Assembly: GCF_007746795.1 (NCBI RefSeq)
Contig: NZ_CP036343.1
Span: 1,864,531 to 1,928,530 of the forward strand
Direction of reading: 5' to 3'
Origin: Gimesia algae
GTDB lineage: Bacteria > Planctomycetota > Planctomycetia > Planctomycetales > Planctomycetaceae
Length of the DNA: 64,000 bases
Below, piece by piece: positions 51,095-60,900 of this stretch; positions within the stretch are counted from its first letter, which is position 1, and the number at the start of each line of letters is the position of its first letter. Below the pieces are notes generated by a model that ran no database searches, was not told where the DNA came from, and saw only the letters and a program-made list of their open reading frames with translations. The translations under genes were made by a program, and so were the position numbers.

Positions 51095-52177
51095 ATGTCT
51101 GATCTCACTGACTCGGATTCAGAAAATAAGTCGACGACAAAGGGTACCCGATCCCGAACTTTCTGGTATGCAGGGCTCTGCTGTACTCTCTTGATTTCGG
51201 CCTGTTATATTAACCGCCATCGATGGCCATTTTTTGTTTTTCACGTAGCGATATCTCCATCTGGAGAACAACTACTCGTCTTCCACAATACAAATTTCTT
51301 CATTCCCACTCTTGTTCCTTCCAAGCATCAGGTGTCCCTCTGCAACATCCGCAACCAGGAGGTACTATGGACAGCGACCATTCAAAGACGTTTTGTTTAT
51401 CGACTGATGTTCTCACCCGAAGGGGCTCCGGTTGTCCTGCATCAGTCAGGGTATTACTCCGTCTATAATCAGGATGGTCAGGAAACAACGAAAAAGCTTG
51501 AAATAGGAGGAGCCATGCGTGATGCCATTATGGTCGGCAATGAAGTCTTTGCAATTAATCGACATGGCAAATGGTGTATTGGTAATCGGGTGGGGATATT
51601 TGAACCACAGTCACTGTTTGACTCAGAACGGGTGACCGCCTCTATCGCCCCGGGGGGTGAAATGATCGCGGCAATGGACCCATATTCTCGGCAATTGCAC
51701 ATCCAACTGATGGAGACCAACAAGACTCAAATGGTAGACTTTCCGGACAAGATAGAAGATATCGCTTCAATTGAGCATCGCCAAATTCTGGTCCTGACAG
51801 TATCTGGAGACTGTTTCCTGGTCGCCCTTGGAGAGGATGGGGAAGCAGCCGAAGTGACAAAGCTGATTTCCATTGATGACTATAACCCGGTCGGAACAGA
51901 AGGAATAAAAAGGATTGACAGTGTAAATGACGGCTCTCTATTCATACTTTATACATTACGTCAAAAGCCGATATTAAACATCTTTGAAAAAGAAGGGGGA
52001 AAGTATAAAGTGACGCGCGTCGACTGCCGTCCACAGCTTGACAGAGATGAGCACTCTGGGTTCAGTGAAGTAGTCTGTTCTGAAACGAAAGACTTATGTG
52101 CCTGGGCATCTTCTTTCAGAAAATTGGGCATTGTCAAAAAGAAAGAGGGGGCATGGGTCAGTGAATCCAGTTTCTGA
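51095..52177 (+). CDS. Membrane-anchored propeller-like protein of unknown function
   Basis: 360 aa. A hydrophilic N-terminus of about 23 residues, one membrane helix (about 24-41, WYAGLCCTLLISACYI), then an extracytoplasmic domain. Repeated segments suggest WD40/PQQ-like blades: FHVAISPSGEQLLVFHNTNF, LMFSPEGAPVVLHQSGYYSV, ASIAPGGEMIAAMD, HRQILVLTVSGDCFLVALGE. I do not recognise a specific family. The ATG follows AGGAG. The next gene is 130 bp away on the same strand. Confidence 0.72.
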   Translation: MSDLTDSDSENKSTTKGTRSRTFWYAGLCCTLLISACYINRHRWPFFVFHVAISPSGEQLLVFHNTNFFIPTLVPSKHQVSLCNIRNQEVLWTATIQRRFVYRLMFSPEGAPVVLHQSGYYSVYNQDGQETTKKLEIGGAMRDAIMVGNEVFAINRHGKWCIGNRVGIFEPQSLFDSERVTASIAPGGEMIAAMDPYSRQLHIQLMETNKTQMVDFPDKIEDIASIEHRQILVLTVSGDCFLVALGEDGEAAEVTKLISIDDYNPVGTEGIKRIDSVNDGSLFILYTLRQKPILNIFEKEGGKYKVTRVDCRPQLDRDEHSGFSEVVCSETKDLCAWASSFRKLGIVKKKEGAWVSESSF

Positions 52178-52307
52178 TTCAGTTTTACCTGTTTTTCTCA
52201 GTGAGAAGTACTCTTTCAATTTCATACCGTTCTGGTAGATTAATAAATGGTGACACCTCTTCCATTTCCGGGAATCATCCAGAGCTGAATTCGAAAGGAA
52301 TTCCATC

Positions 52308-52619
52308 ATGTCCCCCACCAAAATATTCACCTGGCTCTGTATCGGTAGCCTGTGCTTCAGCACGCTCTCGTCGTCGAAAGGAAACCAGGGGGGAGCCCAG
52401 ATCCCTAAAGAATCAGCCACGTTAAGTGTTGTGCAAACTCCGGATGGTCCCCAATTGAAAATCAAAGTGGGTGATCTGGTCTGCACAACCCCGCAGCTGA
52501 CAGCCCGCCGTAATAATGGGGAGCCGTGGACGATTAAACCTGTCGGTGGCCAGATCGAGATGCGACGCGGCACGGAGGTCACTGCAGGCCCCATCATCAA
52601 AGTATTATTACGATTTTGA
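52308..52619 (+). CDS. Small secreted protein, unknown
   Basis: 103 aa with a likely signal peptide (MSPTKIFTWLCIGSLCFSTL, then SSS). The remainder is short and beta-rich (ATLSVVQTPDGPQLKIKVGD, RRGTEVTAGPIIKVLLRF). AAAGGA precedes the ATG. No known domain was recognised. Confidence 0.6.
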   Translation: MSPTKIFTWLCIGSLCFSTLSSSKGNQGGAQIPKESATLSVVQTPDGPQLKIKVGDLVCTTPQLTARRNNGEPWTIKPVGGQIEMRRGTEVTAGPIIKVLLRF

Positions 52620-53005
52620 TTATCGTCACGATCTGACTTAGCGCCGATGATTTACGACTCAGTTCCCGCATCGACTTCGTCGATAAACTGCCCCTGACCT
52701 TCAGAGGGCATTTCATAAAATGTTCACATAGCTTCTCATCGACACAGGGAACCACTTCCTGGACACGCCGACAGGCATGCTGACCGACGTTTTCGCGTGA
52801 TCCCTGATTCCACGAAAAGGAATGGGTTTGACGAGCGCGTATGGAGTCCGCAAATTGGGTCGTTTAAAAACGCAAACGCATTTGAGAAAACCGAACGAAG
52901 GCAAGAGTAACGTCTGGCATAACCAGGCCGACGCGGTTGTTGCTCCATTTGAAAACGCGCTTTCGGCGGCTCCGCGTTCATGCCTTTGTTATGCCACCCG
53001 CTCTA
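52620..53005. other. Non-coding gap with 96-bp repeat copy B
   Basis: No gene seen apart from the repeat at 52765-52860. Confidence 0.45.
52765..52860. repeat. 96-bp dispersed repeat, copy B
   Basis: Same length and orientation as 48287-48382. It starts ACGCCGACAGG and ends GGAGTCCGCAAATTGGGT. Confidence 0.8.
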
Positions 53006-53665
53006 CTATCGCCAATAGTAGAACAGGTTGCCCTTGTAGTTGTTGTCCAGATTCTCTTTGCTGTCAAACCGCAACCGAAACGAGTCGGCTGTAAGGTAGT
53101 CGAATTCATCGTATGGTTTTAAGGCGTTGAAGCACTGTTGGGATATCCGTTTGCATGTGTCGTCGGCCGAACATTTTTTGATTTCATCATCAGTGTACAG
53201 GAATACGACAAGTGCACGAGAGAAACCATCAATTTGCCATATCGTTTGCTTAAAGTCATTTGTGATTCGCTTGGCATCACGCTTTAGAAATGTGGAACAG
53301 GCCCTGCCAAGGCATTCGTCCGAAAAGTTGTCGAGTATTAGGTGTACGTTTTCAGATTCAAGGTCGGGATGAACGGAAGCAATCTTTTTGAAACGTCGTA
53401 CGACCTTATCGCGGACATCGGAACGAATCGTTATGGCGTCCGTCTTCCACGAATCAAAGTCCTTGTCGGTTTCCAGAATCACATTGAGACGCGGGCGGCC
53501 TTCTGCAGGACCGAGTTCGATGTGATCTAGGACAATGTGGACGACGCTGACATTGAATTCACACGAAATCCAATCGCGTAACTCAGCCAAGCCTGTATGG
53601 AGACTGTATTCGCCGACCTTGGCGGAACGGGCGACGGCGAAGAGTTCAGAGTCACCGAATAGCAT
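53006..53665 (-). CDS. Cytoplasmic protein of unknown function
   Basis: 219 aa, no signal peptide or membrane helix. Features include LAELRDWISCEFNVSVVHIV, RLNVILETDKDFDSW, and a Cys-containing central part (NFSDECLGRACSTFLKRDAK, KKCSADDTCKRISQQCF). I do not recognise the family. The protein-like composition and length make it a likely gene. It lies 57 bp beyond the end of another reverse-strand gene at 53723, so the two may share a transcript. Confidence 0.6.
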   Translation of the reverse strand: MLFGDSELFAVARSAKVGEYSLHTGLAELRDWISCEFNVSVVHIVLDHIELGPAEGRPRLNVILETDKDFDSWKTDAITIRSDVRDKVVRRFKKIASVHPDLESENVHLILDNFSDECLGRACSTFLKRDAKRITNDFKQTIWQIDGFSRALVVFLYTDDEIKKCSADDTCKRISQQCFNALKPYDEFDYLTADSFRLRFDSKENLDNNYKGNLFYYWR

Positions 53666-53722
53666 TGCGTCTTTCTTGTGGCATAACTGTTGTTAACCGG
53701 GCATGAACGGAAGACTTTGATA

Positions 53723-54343
53723 TCAGTTGCCGCGCGAATGAGTGTTCCGGTTCGCAGCTTTGTTATCCGAGGGTTGTTTAGCGTCAGCTCCGGATACGAA
53801 TGCAGCGAAGTGCTTTGCAGCGAGACGTTCTCTTGCCGGTAGCGTGAGCGAATCTGAGTCGGCGGCAATCCCTCCTTGTCTTGGGCGACTTGATATCGTG
53901 CGATCACGAATTCGGTGTATGTAAACAAATTTGCTGTCATCACGATCCGGGCGAGGGTAATACAGGTAGATGTCCACCCACCACACCGTGAATTCATAAT
54001 CCCCGTTTGGAATCCAGCTTTGAGTGAACATTATCGCGGAATCGGCGGGCAATGTTTGTGTTTCCGCAATCCGATGAAAGACGGCAAGCAACCCAGGTTC
54101 GATCGGATTCCGTTTGCGGTCCCATGCACGAATCGACGCAATGATTTCGTCGACCGTTAGCGGTGGCTGAGCACGGCCAACCTTGCTGATACGATTGACT
54201 TGAGCATTGAACCGCTCCACTGCATCGGAGAGATCCGTCGTTTCTGTGAACTCCGCGCCTCCAAGCTGGCTGTTGTCAGCATTTGCGAGCCCAGGCAGGA
54301 AAAGCACAACTAGGAATAGCGATACGAAACAGACTGGTTTCAT
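53723..54343 (-). CDS. Secreted protein of unknown function
   Basis: 206 aa from MKPVCFVSLF. I prefer this ATG to the one 12 bases upstream (54355), because GGAG within that upstream stretch is correctly spaced as its ribosome-binding site. A signal peptide spans about residues 1-22 (FLVVLFLPGLANA). The mature part has LTVDEIIASIRAWDRKRNPI and a beta-rich middle (DYEFTVWWVDIYLYYPRPDR) and ends in a low-complexity tail. Similar orphans are frequent in planctomycetes; no function is known to me. Confidence 0.65.
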   Translation of the reverse strand: MKPVCFVSLFLVVLFLPGLANADNSQLGGAEFTETTDLSDAVERFNAQVNRISKVGRAQPPLTVDEIIASIRAWDRKRNPIEPGLLAVFHRIAETQTLPADSAIMFTQSWIPNGDYEFTVWWVDIYLYYPRPDRDDSKFVYIHRIRDRTISSRPRQGGIAADSDSLTLPARERLAAKHFAAFVSGADAKQPSDNKAANRNTHSRGN

Positions 54344-54355
54344 GTCTTTCTCCAT

Positions 54356-54923
54356 TTTGGATAACTATTGATAGATAGAACCTGATTCTGTCTAAATCTA
54401 TCTGGCTTTCTTTCTGGTGTAAATGGGCACAATGCGCATGTGTATGCTATTTGACCGAATTATTCAGCAAAGACCGACATGACAGTGGATGTTGATCCTC
54501 TCCACTCTATTAGGATCACGCAGCATGACCACTGCCATTCAGTTACATCAACTTCGGCAGTTTGAAGGTCGATGTAAACTCGCTTCGGTGAAACGACCGA
54601 AAGATGTTTCCCAGGAAACATCTGGCTTCTTGGGACACTTGTATTGTCCGTTTTATTATTCGATTGAGGCGACACCAAACCGACGAATTGAAGTGGTCAG
54701 TGAACTTCCTGTCCCGGAATACTCCAGAACACCGTTTCTCAGAACATTCCGAGCAATACCGGAAAACGTTAAATGGGTGGTTTTTCGCATCAATTATGAA
54801 AAGATTTGAGTTTATGAGACAGAAGCGCGGTTAACGTCCAAAATCACCGGATTGCCGCCAGCGACGTTGATTTTAATTTCGGCCGGGTCGGCAACTCCTG
54901 TGCATTTATTTTTATCGGGCAAT
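54356..54923. other. Region without a convincing gene
   Basis: A frame at 54489-54809 (+, 106 codons) exists but shows no signal, domain or ribosome-binding site, and other frames overlap it on both strands. I leave it uncalled. Confidence 0.35.
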
Positions 54924-55178
54924 TCAAGTTGCAGAACCCAACTCGCAATTCCATACGAACGGGTAATGATAGTCAGTGTATTGATCGAGCTGTGATTCTG
55001 CCATTTCTTTCGTGTCGAACGGTCCAGCGAGAATCATTTTGTGAGCGCCCTGATTGTGCCGGACCATCTTTTCGATGTCCTCAACGTTAGGCGGACTGAA
55101 CATCGCCTTGAATCCCTCGCTGATATACCATTTGTCTTTCTCGAGGGTGATGTCTAAATAGGGCATATCATTTTCCAT
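54924..55178 (-). CDS. Small protein downstream of the retropepsin-like gene
   Basis: 84 aa, acidic and soluble: YLDITLEKDKWYISEGFKAM, IEKMVRHNQGAHKMILAGPF, then FDTKEMAESQLDQY. No family recognised. It begins 8 bp after the stop of the protease-like gene, so the two probably form one operon. Possible roles are inhibitor, substrate or unrelated passenger; there is no sequence evidence to choose. Confidence 0.62.
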   Translation of the reverse strand: MENDMPYLDITLEKDKWYISEGFKAMFSPPNVEDIEKMVRHNQGAHKMILAGPFDTKEMAESQLDQYTDYHYPFVWNCELGSAT

Positions 55179-55186
55179 TGAAATAG

Positions 55187-55594
55187 TTATGGGAAATTAA
55201 GTTGAAATGTGCCATTTAGTCCGTTGTGCGAAAGGACGCATAATTTGAGTACATCTTGGCCAATAAGTGCGACGCACCCGTGTGGTGCAATGCCTACAAC
55301 TCTGATTATGGAAGCAATCTGATTTGCGGCGGCACCAACGGCCCACAGGCTGACGTTGTATTCTGCGGCCCTGAGCGTGCCTCCTGCGGTCACCACTGGA
55401 GCTGGCGGACCACCGATAGGAGGCAAGCCGAGCGTAGTCATGACCGCTGGGCTTATTGCGGTACGACTGGCGCCGGTATCGACGAGGCAATTAATTCCGG
55501 GTGTTTGTGGTGCGGAAGCGGCCTGCGGTCCTGCGACTTGGATCGCGATTCTGGGGCCAGTGTTTCCAATGGTGCCGTGAAGTGTAAATGCCAT
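55187..55594 (-). CDS. Retropepsin-like aspartic protease
   Basis: 135 aa, one lobe of an aspartic protease (clan AA). The catalytic motif DTGAS is at 39-43 within NCLVDTGASRTAISPAVMTT, and the closing motif ALIGQDVLKLCVLSHNG is near 112-128. As in retropepsins, a dimer would form the active site. No signal peptide, so cytoplasmic. AAGGA lies about 8 bases before the ATG. Substrate unknown; paired with an 84-aa protein. Confidence 0.78.
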   Translation of the reverse strand: MAFTLHGTIGNTGPRIAIQVAGPQAASAPQTPGINCLVDTGASRTAISPAVMTTLGLPPIGGPPAPVVTAGGTLRAAEYNVSLWAVGAAANQIASIIRVVGIAPHGCVALIGQDVLKLCVLSHNGLNGTFQLNFP

Positions 55595-55708
55595 CGCAAG
55601 TTCCTTTGCGGGAGCGTCTGCCCGATAATTTATTATACACTTGCATGGAATTGTTCATATATGAATCTGATATGGAACAAATATATGCAAAATGACCGGT
55701 TTAAGTTC

Positions 55709-55737
55709 TGACATGATGCCCCTGAGGCATCATGTCA
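55709..55737. other. Perfect 12-bp-stem hairpin
   Basis: TGACATGATGCC and GGCATCATGTCA around a 5-base loop. It lies 115 bp upstream of the protease-like gene and about 390 bp beyond the SWIM gene. No T-run on either side; could be a protein-binding site, an mRNA structure or a REP-type element. Confidence 0.6.
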
Positions 55738-56124
55738 CACATGGATACTGGATATGATACCTAGCATCACTAACATTTCAACGTGTTACATCCCTGTAGT
55801 ATTGTATTTATAGTAAATCTATGCAGATATGAAAAAACAGAATACAGAACAAGGTGTAAAAACAGTATGAAACTCATTGAGCAACTCAAACAGAAAACGT
55901 TCGTTTTTGCGGACAGATTGAAATTAACAGATTCTGCATTTTAATCTATCCATATTAATTCCGTTATTGCTGTATGTGAAATCTAAGTGACACAAATTGG
56001 TCAGCGGAAACGAATACCGGAATAGTTTCGAGCATCGCTTCCAGCCCAAGATCAATCTCCAGCCAATTTCTTCAGCCGCCCGTTAAACTCTTTCACGACT
56101 GGGCTTTCTACTTAGCGAACAATA
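55738..56124. other. AT-rich non-coding gap
   Basis: Markedly AT-rich compared with its neighbours (notably 55740-55990). No gene or clear terminator identified. Confidence 0.45.
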
Positions 56125-57900
56125 TCAGTCCTCAGATGCCAGTCGTTCAAACGCTACTGATTTAATCAACTCGTGTTGAGCATGCTTCAGGTAAACAGCC
56201 GTCGCCAGAAAGACATCGACGATAGACGGTCCTTCTCCCGAAGCAACTCGGGAAAATTGATCTAATAAAGCGGCTGCCGTTTCGAAACCATTCTGCTGCA
56301 ACAGTCTGATCTCGTCTCTGGAAGTACTCTGGGTTATTTTTCGCTGCGCTGCAACTCCCCCGATCATCAGTGCCACCCAGCGGCGTTGCAGTCTGCTTAG
56401 ATCATCAGATTCCTCAGCCTGCGGATACTTGTGAAAAAGGAATTCGTGGGCTTCTGCATTCACCAGATGACTTCTCTGTAACTCATCAAAACCCAGCAAA
56501 AGACACCCCTGCAGTTTCTCAGGCAACTCCAACCGAGGTTCCTGCGCTGCAGGAGCCGGGTCAATATGCTGCGTGACTGCCAGCGGAAATATTCTGTCAG
56601 GTTCCTGTAACCTGACTCGCGCGATGATCTGTAAACGCAGGCCGGGTGCATGACTGAGCATACGCAGATTCTCCCGATAAAAAAGGGCCGGATGCTCATT
56701 TTCGATCGCCAGTTTCAGCACTGCTCCGTTCTCCGCAAGCTGAAACAGAAGCGCCGAGCCATACGCCCCCTGTACGCTACCTGTAAGAAATACCAGATCC
56801 CAGCCGGCAGGTTGCTCCACTTCAGGAAGTACACCTCTCTGAAACACGACATTCCACTGGTCAAGCACTGGTCGCTGAAACAGAGCCTGGACCTCCCGAG
56901 TCTGCCACGACGCTGTCCCCTGCTCAATGATCTTCACTTTTTTTCCACGTCCCAGTCGTCCCTGTAGCGATGCCGTGAGATCGGTTCCTACATAAAGATT
57001 CCGTGCCAGTTTGTGTGCAGGCTGGATCAATGAACCCATTTCAACTCCACCTCGATAGGCGTCCCGCGCCAGTTGCTCATCGCCGGGACGGACCTCACCA
57101 ACAGAATAAAATCGACCATCTCCTCCAAGAAGTACTACAGTCGCCCCCGCGTAGCCACTGCGAGTCAACACAGGTTCGGCCAGCAGCCCCTGTAATTTTC
57201 CGGGATCAACCGGAAATTGTGTGCGACGAGAGCTCCCCACCCAATAGGGGGCAACCGAATTTTCATTCTGCAGCCGCCGTGTGGTCTCCAATGCGTCTGC
57301 AAGATCCAACGCCAGTTGCAATGGATCAGACTCGGGTGAACGCTTACGGAATTCCAGCGTGCCGGTCATAATCCTTAACCCGGTCGCGGCAGCGCGGTGC
57401 AGACCTTCGGCGCGGCACTGATGCACGGAACGTAGTAGCTGTGAATGCAGCAGTACGCCGGTATTGCTCACCCCCGTTTCCAGAATCCCAGTGAGGGCTC
57501 GCGCGAACTCTGAAGCGGCTCGCCAGTGACGGGGACTGAGCTCCATTTCTACGACCTCCCCCTGCTCTTCGGAAGGCTCAGTACTCTTCGCGGAAACGGG
57601 TTCAGCAGACGCGTCTGGTAAAACCACATCCAGGCTGGTCAGGCAGGCCGCAATATGAAAACAGTTCGGTGCCAACAGACAGGAGCAGACCACCTGCTCC
57701 ATAGTTTCCAGATGAATTCCAGAGAGAACGACCGTTTCGTTTCCAGCTTCCACTTGCCAGGTATTCTGTATCCACTGCCAGCTCCATTCCTCGGCGGCTT
57801 GGGGATTTCGATCCAGGCGTCTCCGGACCCGGTCCGGCGTTGCATCAATGATTGCAGAAACGACATGGGGGGCAACAGTGGGGCGCGGGGCTTTGGTCAT
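56125..57900 (-). CDS. SWIM zinc-finger protein of the MoxR-vWA cluster
   Basis: 591 aa. The SWIM motif CxCx5CxH is at C72, C74, C80, H82 (VVCSCLLAPNCFHIAACL), with ETVVLSGIHLETMEQ before it. The rest is a large alpha/beta region without a domain known to me. SWIM motifs bind zinc and may contact nucleic acid or protein. The ATG overlaps the stop of the vWA gene as ATGA, so the two are translationally coupled. SWIM proteins of this kind are found with DUF5682/vWA and MoxR genes in many bacteria; the cluster's function is not established. Confidence 0.8.
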   Translation of the reverse strand: MTKAPRPTVAPHVVSAIIDATPDRVRRRLDRNPQAAEEWSWQWIQNTWQVEAGNETVVLSGIHLETMEQVVCSCLLAPNCFHIAACLTSLDVVLPDASAEPVSAKSTEPSEEQGEVVEMELSPRHWRAASEFARALTGILETGVSNTGVLLHSQLLRSVHQCRAEGLHRAAATGLRIMTGTLEFRKRSPESDPLQLALDLADALETTRRLQNENSVAPYWVGSSRRTQFPVDPGKLQGLLAEPVLTRSGYAGATVVLLGGDGRFYSVGEVRPGDEQLARDAYRGGVEMGSLIQPAHKLARNLYVGTDLTASLQGRLGRGKKVKIIEQGTASWQTREVQALFQRPVLDQWNVVFQRGVLPEVEQPAGWDLVFLTGSVQGAYGSALLFQLAENGAVLKLAIENEHPALFYRENLRMLSHAPGLRLQIIARVRLQEPDRIFPLAVTQHIDPAPAAQEPRLELPEKLQGCLLLGFDELQRSHLVNAEAHEFLFHKYPQAEESDDLSRLQRRWVALMIGGVAAQRKITQSTSRDEIRLLQQNGFETAAALLDQFSRVASGEGPSIVDVFLATAVYLKHAQHELIKSVAFERLASED

Positions 57901-60900
57901 GCTGTCCCTCCGCGAATTTGGTCACCAACCCACTCTGCCAGACGTTCCGGGCTGACAGCTGCGACAGGCATTCCCGCCTGTACTACTGCTGCGGCTGTTC
58001 CTGTATGATAACGGGGCTTCGCCTCGTCATTCAGAGCCGCCAGTCCGATCAGCTTTGCACCGGAACTGGACAACATGACGACCTCAGACAACAACTCAGG
58101 CACCGACACACCCTCTTCAAAATCGGTCACAAGTACCACCAGCGTCCGAGACGGATTTTTAATCGATTCGCGCGCCGCACGCAGTCCCAGCCCGATATGC
58201 GTCCCACCCCCGATCTGGATCTCCATCAGAAGCGACAGAGGATCTTCTACTCTGCCGGAAAAATCAATCACCTGTGTGCTGAAGGCAAAGAACTTTACAT
58301 CAATGGCGGGTAAAGCTGAAAATATCGCGGCCATCATCGAACTGTATATCACGGAAGCTTCCATCGATCCGGAAACATCCACCACAAAAATCAGATGCCA
58401 GTCCATCTGTCTTTTGGCAGGCAGGCGATAAACCAGACGCGTCGGAGCAACCGAGACCCGGCCATCACTTTTGCGATAGGCGGTATGTAAATTCGAATTC
58501 AATGTTCGGGCGAAATCCAGACGCGGACTGCGACGACGGGTTGGGCGTGCGGTACTCAGTCCATACAAAGCCGGTCGCAGACGATTCGCCAGCTGTTTTG
58601 CCATCCGCTCGGTAATGTTTCGGGCCAGTTTCCGTAACAGCCCCAGTTCACGTTCTGAAAGTGCGCCGCGCATTGAGAGCACCTGTTCCAGCAGTTCGAC
58701 CGAAGGTTTCACCGTAGTATGATTCAAGTGCTCCAGAACCGCAGCCCGACCATTGACAGCAGCCTCACCCAGAACTTCTTCACAAACATCTTTACCGAAT
58801 AGCCTTTCGACATCAGAAATCCACTCCCGAACGGAGGGTGCTGCAGCTTCAGTCCCTCCCCACTCAGATGCTAGATCTCCCTGCAAACCACGGTCCTCTC
58901 GCTCCGAACCGCCATACAGCTGATCCAGGGTCCCTGCCACCTGCTGGCTCTTGGGAGTCGAGCAGCCTTTCACTCCTAATATCAGCCGCCAGCGATCAGC
59001 CAGGGGAATCTCTCCAGGAGCTTCGGCCACTCGTATCGGTTTCGCAAAGGCATCATTTTTGTTTAACTCTCGCAATGGAAAATCCGGAAATAAATTCGCA
59101 ATTGCTTCACGACCTTTGCGATCGGCGACCAGTGCCTGAGCCAGACGTTCCGGATTATTCACACTTTGCAGTTGCGAGCCTCTCGGGCCATCCGGTTCTA
59201 AATTGAGCAGAAGATCCTTCAACAAGCGGACCCGGTCAGCCGGTGAAATCGAAAGAAAACCTTTCCGCAGGGCTGGCAGACGAACCAGAAATTCGTCATC
59301 TGCTGAATCGCCCAATCGCTCTGCTAAGCCTGACAACCAGGCCGGATCAACTGATATCAGCGGCAGCAGGGGTACGAGCAGGCCACTCAGCCTCAAACCG
59401 AATTGCGTTCGTCCTTCATGGGTACTCGCAGCATCATACCAGCCTGCCAGACAGGCCTGATAGGCATCCGCCGCAATCAGTTCTGCTGCAACCTGCGCCC
59501 CCCAGGCGGCGCCCTGCATCAGAGGTGATCCCTGCCTGCTCAGCCGTGCCAGCTGATTCCGTAACGCAGGAAGCAGTGAGGACAGTTCCTGATTCCCAGC
59601 CACACCGCCAGAAAGATTACCGGTAATCATCGCCGCCAGATCAGTCAGCAGGATGACATCGGCAGGGTCAGTAGAACCGAGCAGCCCTTTTAAATGCGAG
59701 AGTGCCGTTTCTACCAGTGGTCGCATATTCAATAAATCAGGTTGTACCTGAAACAGTTCCACATCCGGAGGCACTGCGTCATCCACATCCAGTGGTAAAC
59801 CAGAGATATGACCGGCAGAAATGCGCTGCAGGAGTGAGGCGGCTTCGATGAGTTGTGAAGGAGAAGCAGCCTGCATGAACGTTGCCTGCAACTCAGATAG
59901 TAGTAATTTCGTCATGTGCCCCAGCCCGCATTCGGCGGCAGCATTCAGACGTGCCAGCAAAGTCGCCGGATGCTGTGTCTCACTTTCGACCCCCTCTGCA
60001 GCCTGATTCTGAAGCCGTTGAATGAGCACCTCGCAGGCCTGGTCGAGGGTCGCCCCATTGATGCCGGATGCCTCGACCGTCGCAGAAGTCGCATGAGTCC
60101 ATTGCACGCGCCAGACTTCGGTCAGATTTTCCCGGTGTCCTGTTTGTGCCGAATCCTTTCGCTGGGCATAAGACAGGTTGAGCAGACATAAACGACGCAG
60201 CACAACTGCGCGAGCACGATCCAGGGGAGAACGCAGTGGATCAAGTCGCAATTCCCGAGGCTCATGACTCACAGAATCAGGGCCCGGCAGTTTCAATCGC
60301 TTGATCGCTGCTTCAATCTCCAATGCCAGACCGCTGCGTGGTGTCCCTGCGGGTAGTCGCCCTGTTTTCGATCCGACTAATACCGTCTGTGCCGCCGCCG
60401 CTACAGCCCGCCCCCGTCCCAGCAGTTCTCCCTGTACCAGAGCAGTCTCGACCGCTTCCAGAAATTCCGCTCGCCCCGGCACCTGGTACCCCCGAAGCCG
60501 TGATAAATCACGAGCGAAACGCACGACTTCCATCGCATCCGGCGTACCTGCCACATGTCCTGCCTCTCGAAGTTCGCGGCAAAGCTTCACTGCCAGATCG
60601 ACTACCAGTTCATTTCCTGCTGCTACCGTTTCCACCTGCAGCATACTCTGCTGCCAGACCGGATCTACAATCCCGGCAGGATAGCCACTCCGCTGATCGA
60701 GTTGGGGAAAAGAATAAGGAATCAGCGAAGTATCCAGCGTCTTGAGCGAGGCTCCTGCTGCCTGCGGTTTCAGAGGAGCAGGCGCTGACCAGAGAACCGG
60801 TTCGGGCAAGAGCGCTGCCGCATGAAACGCTCCTACGATCACCGCGGTACGGGTGGGAGCAGACTGGATTGCAGCGCGCATCGCCGCTTCGCGATGTGCA

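Noticed and set aside
54489-54809. 106-codon plus-strand frame
   Set aside because: No ribosome-binding site, signal or recognised domain; other frames of similar length overlap it.
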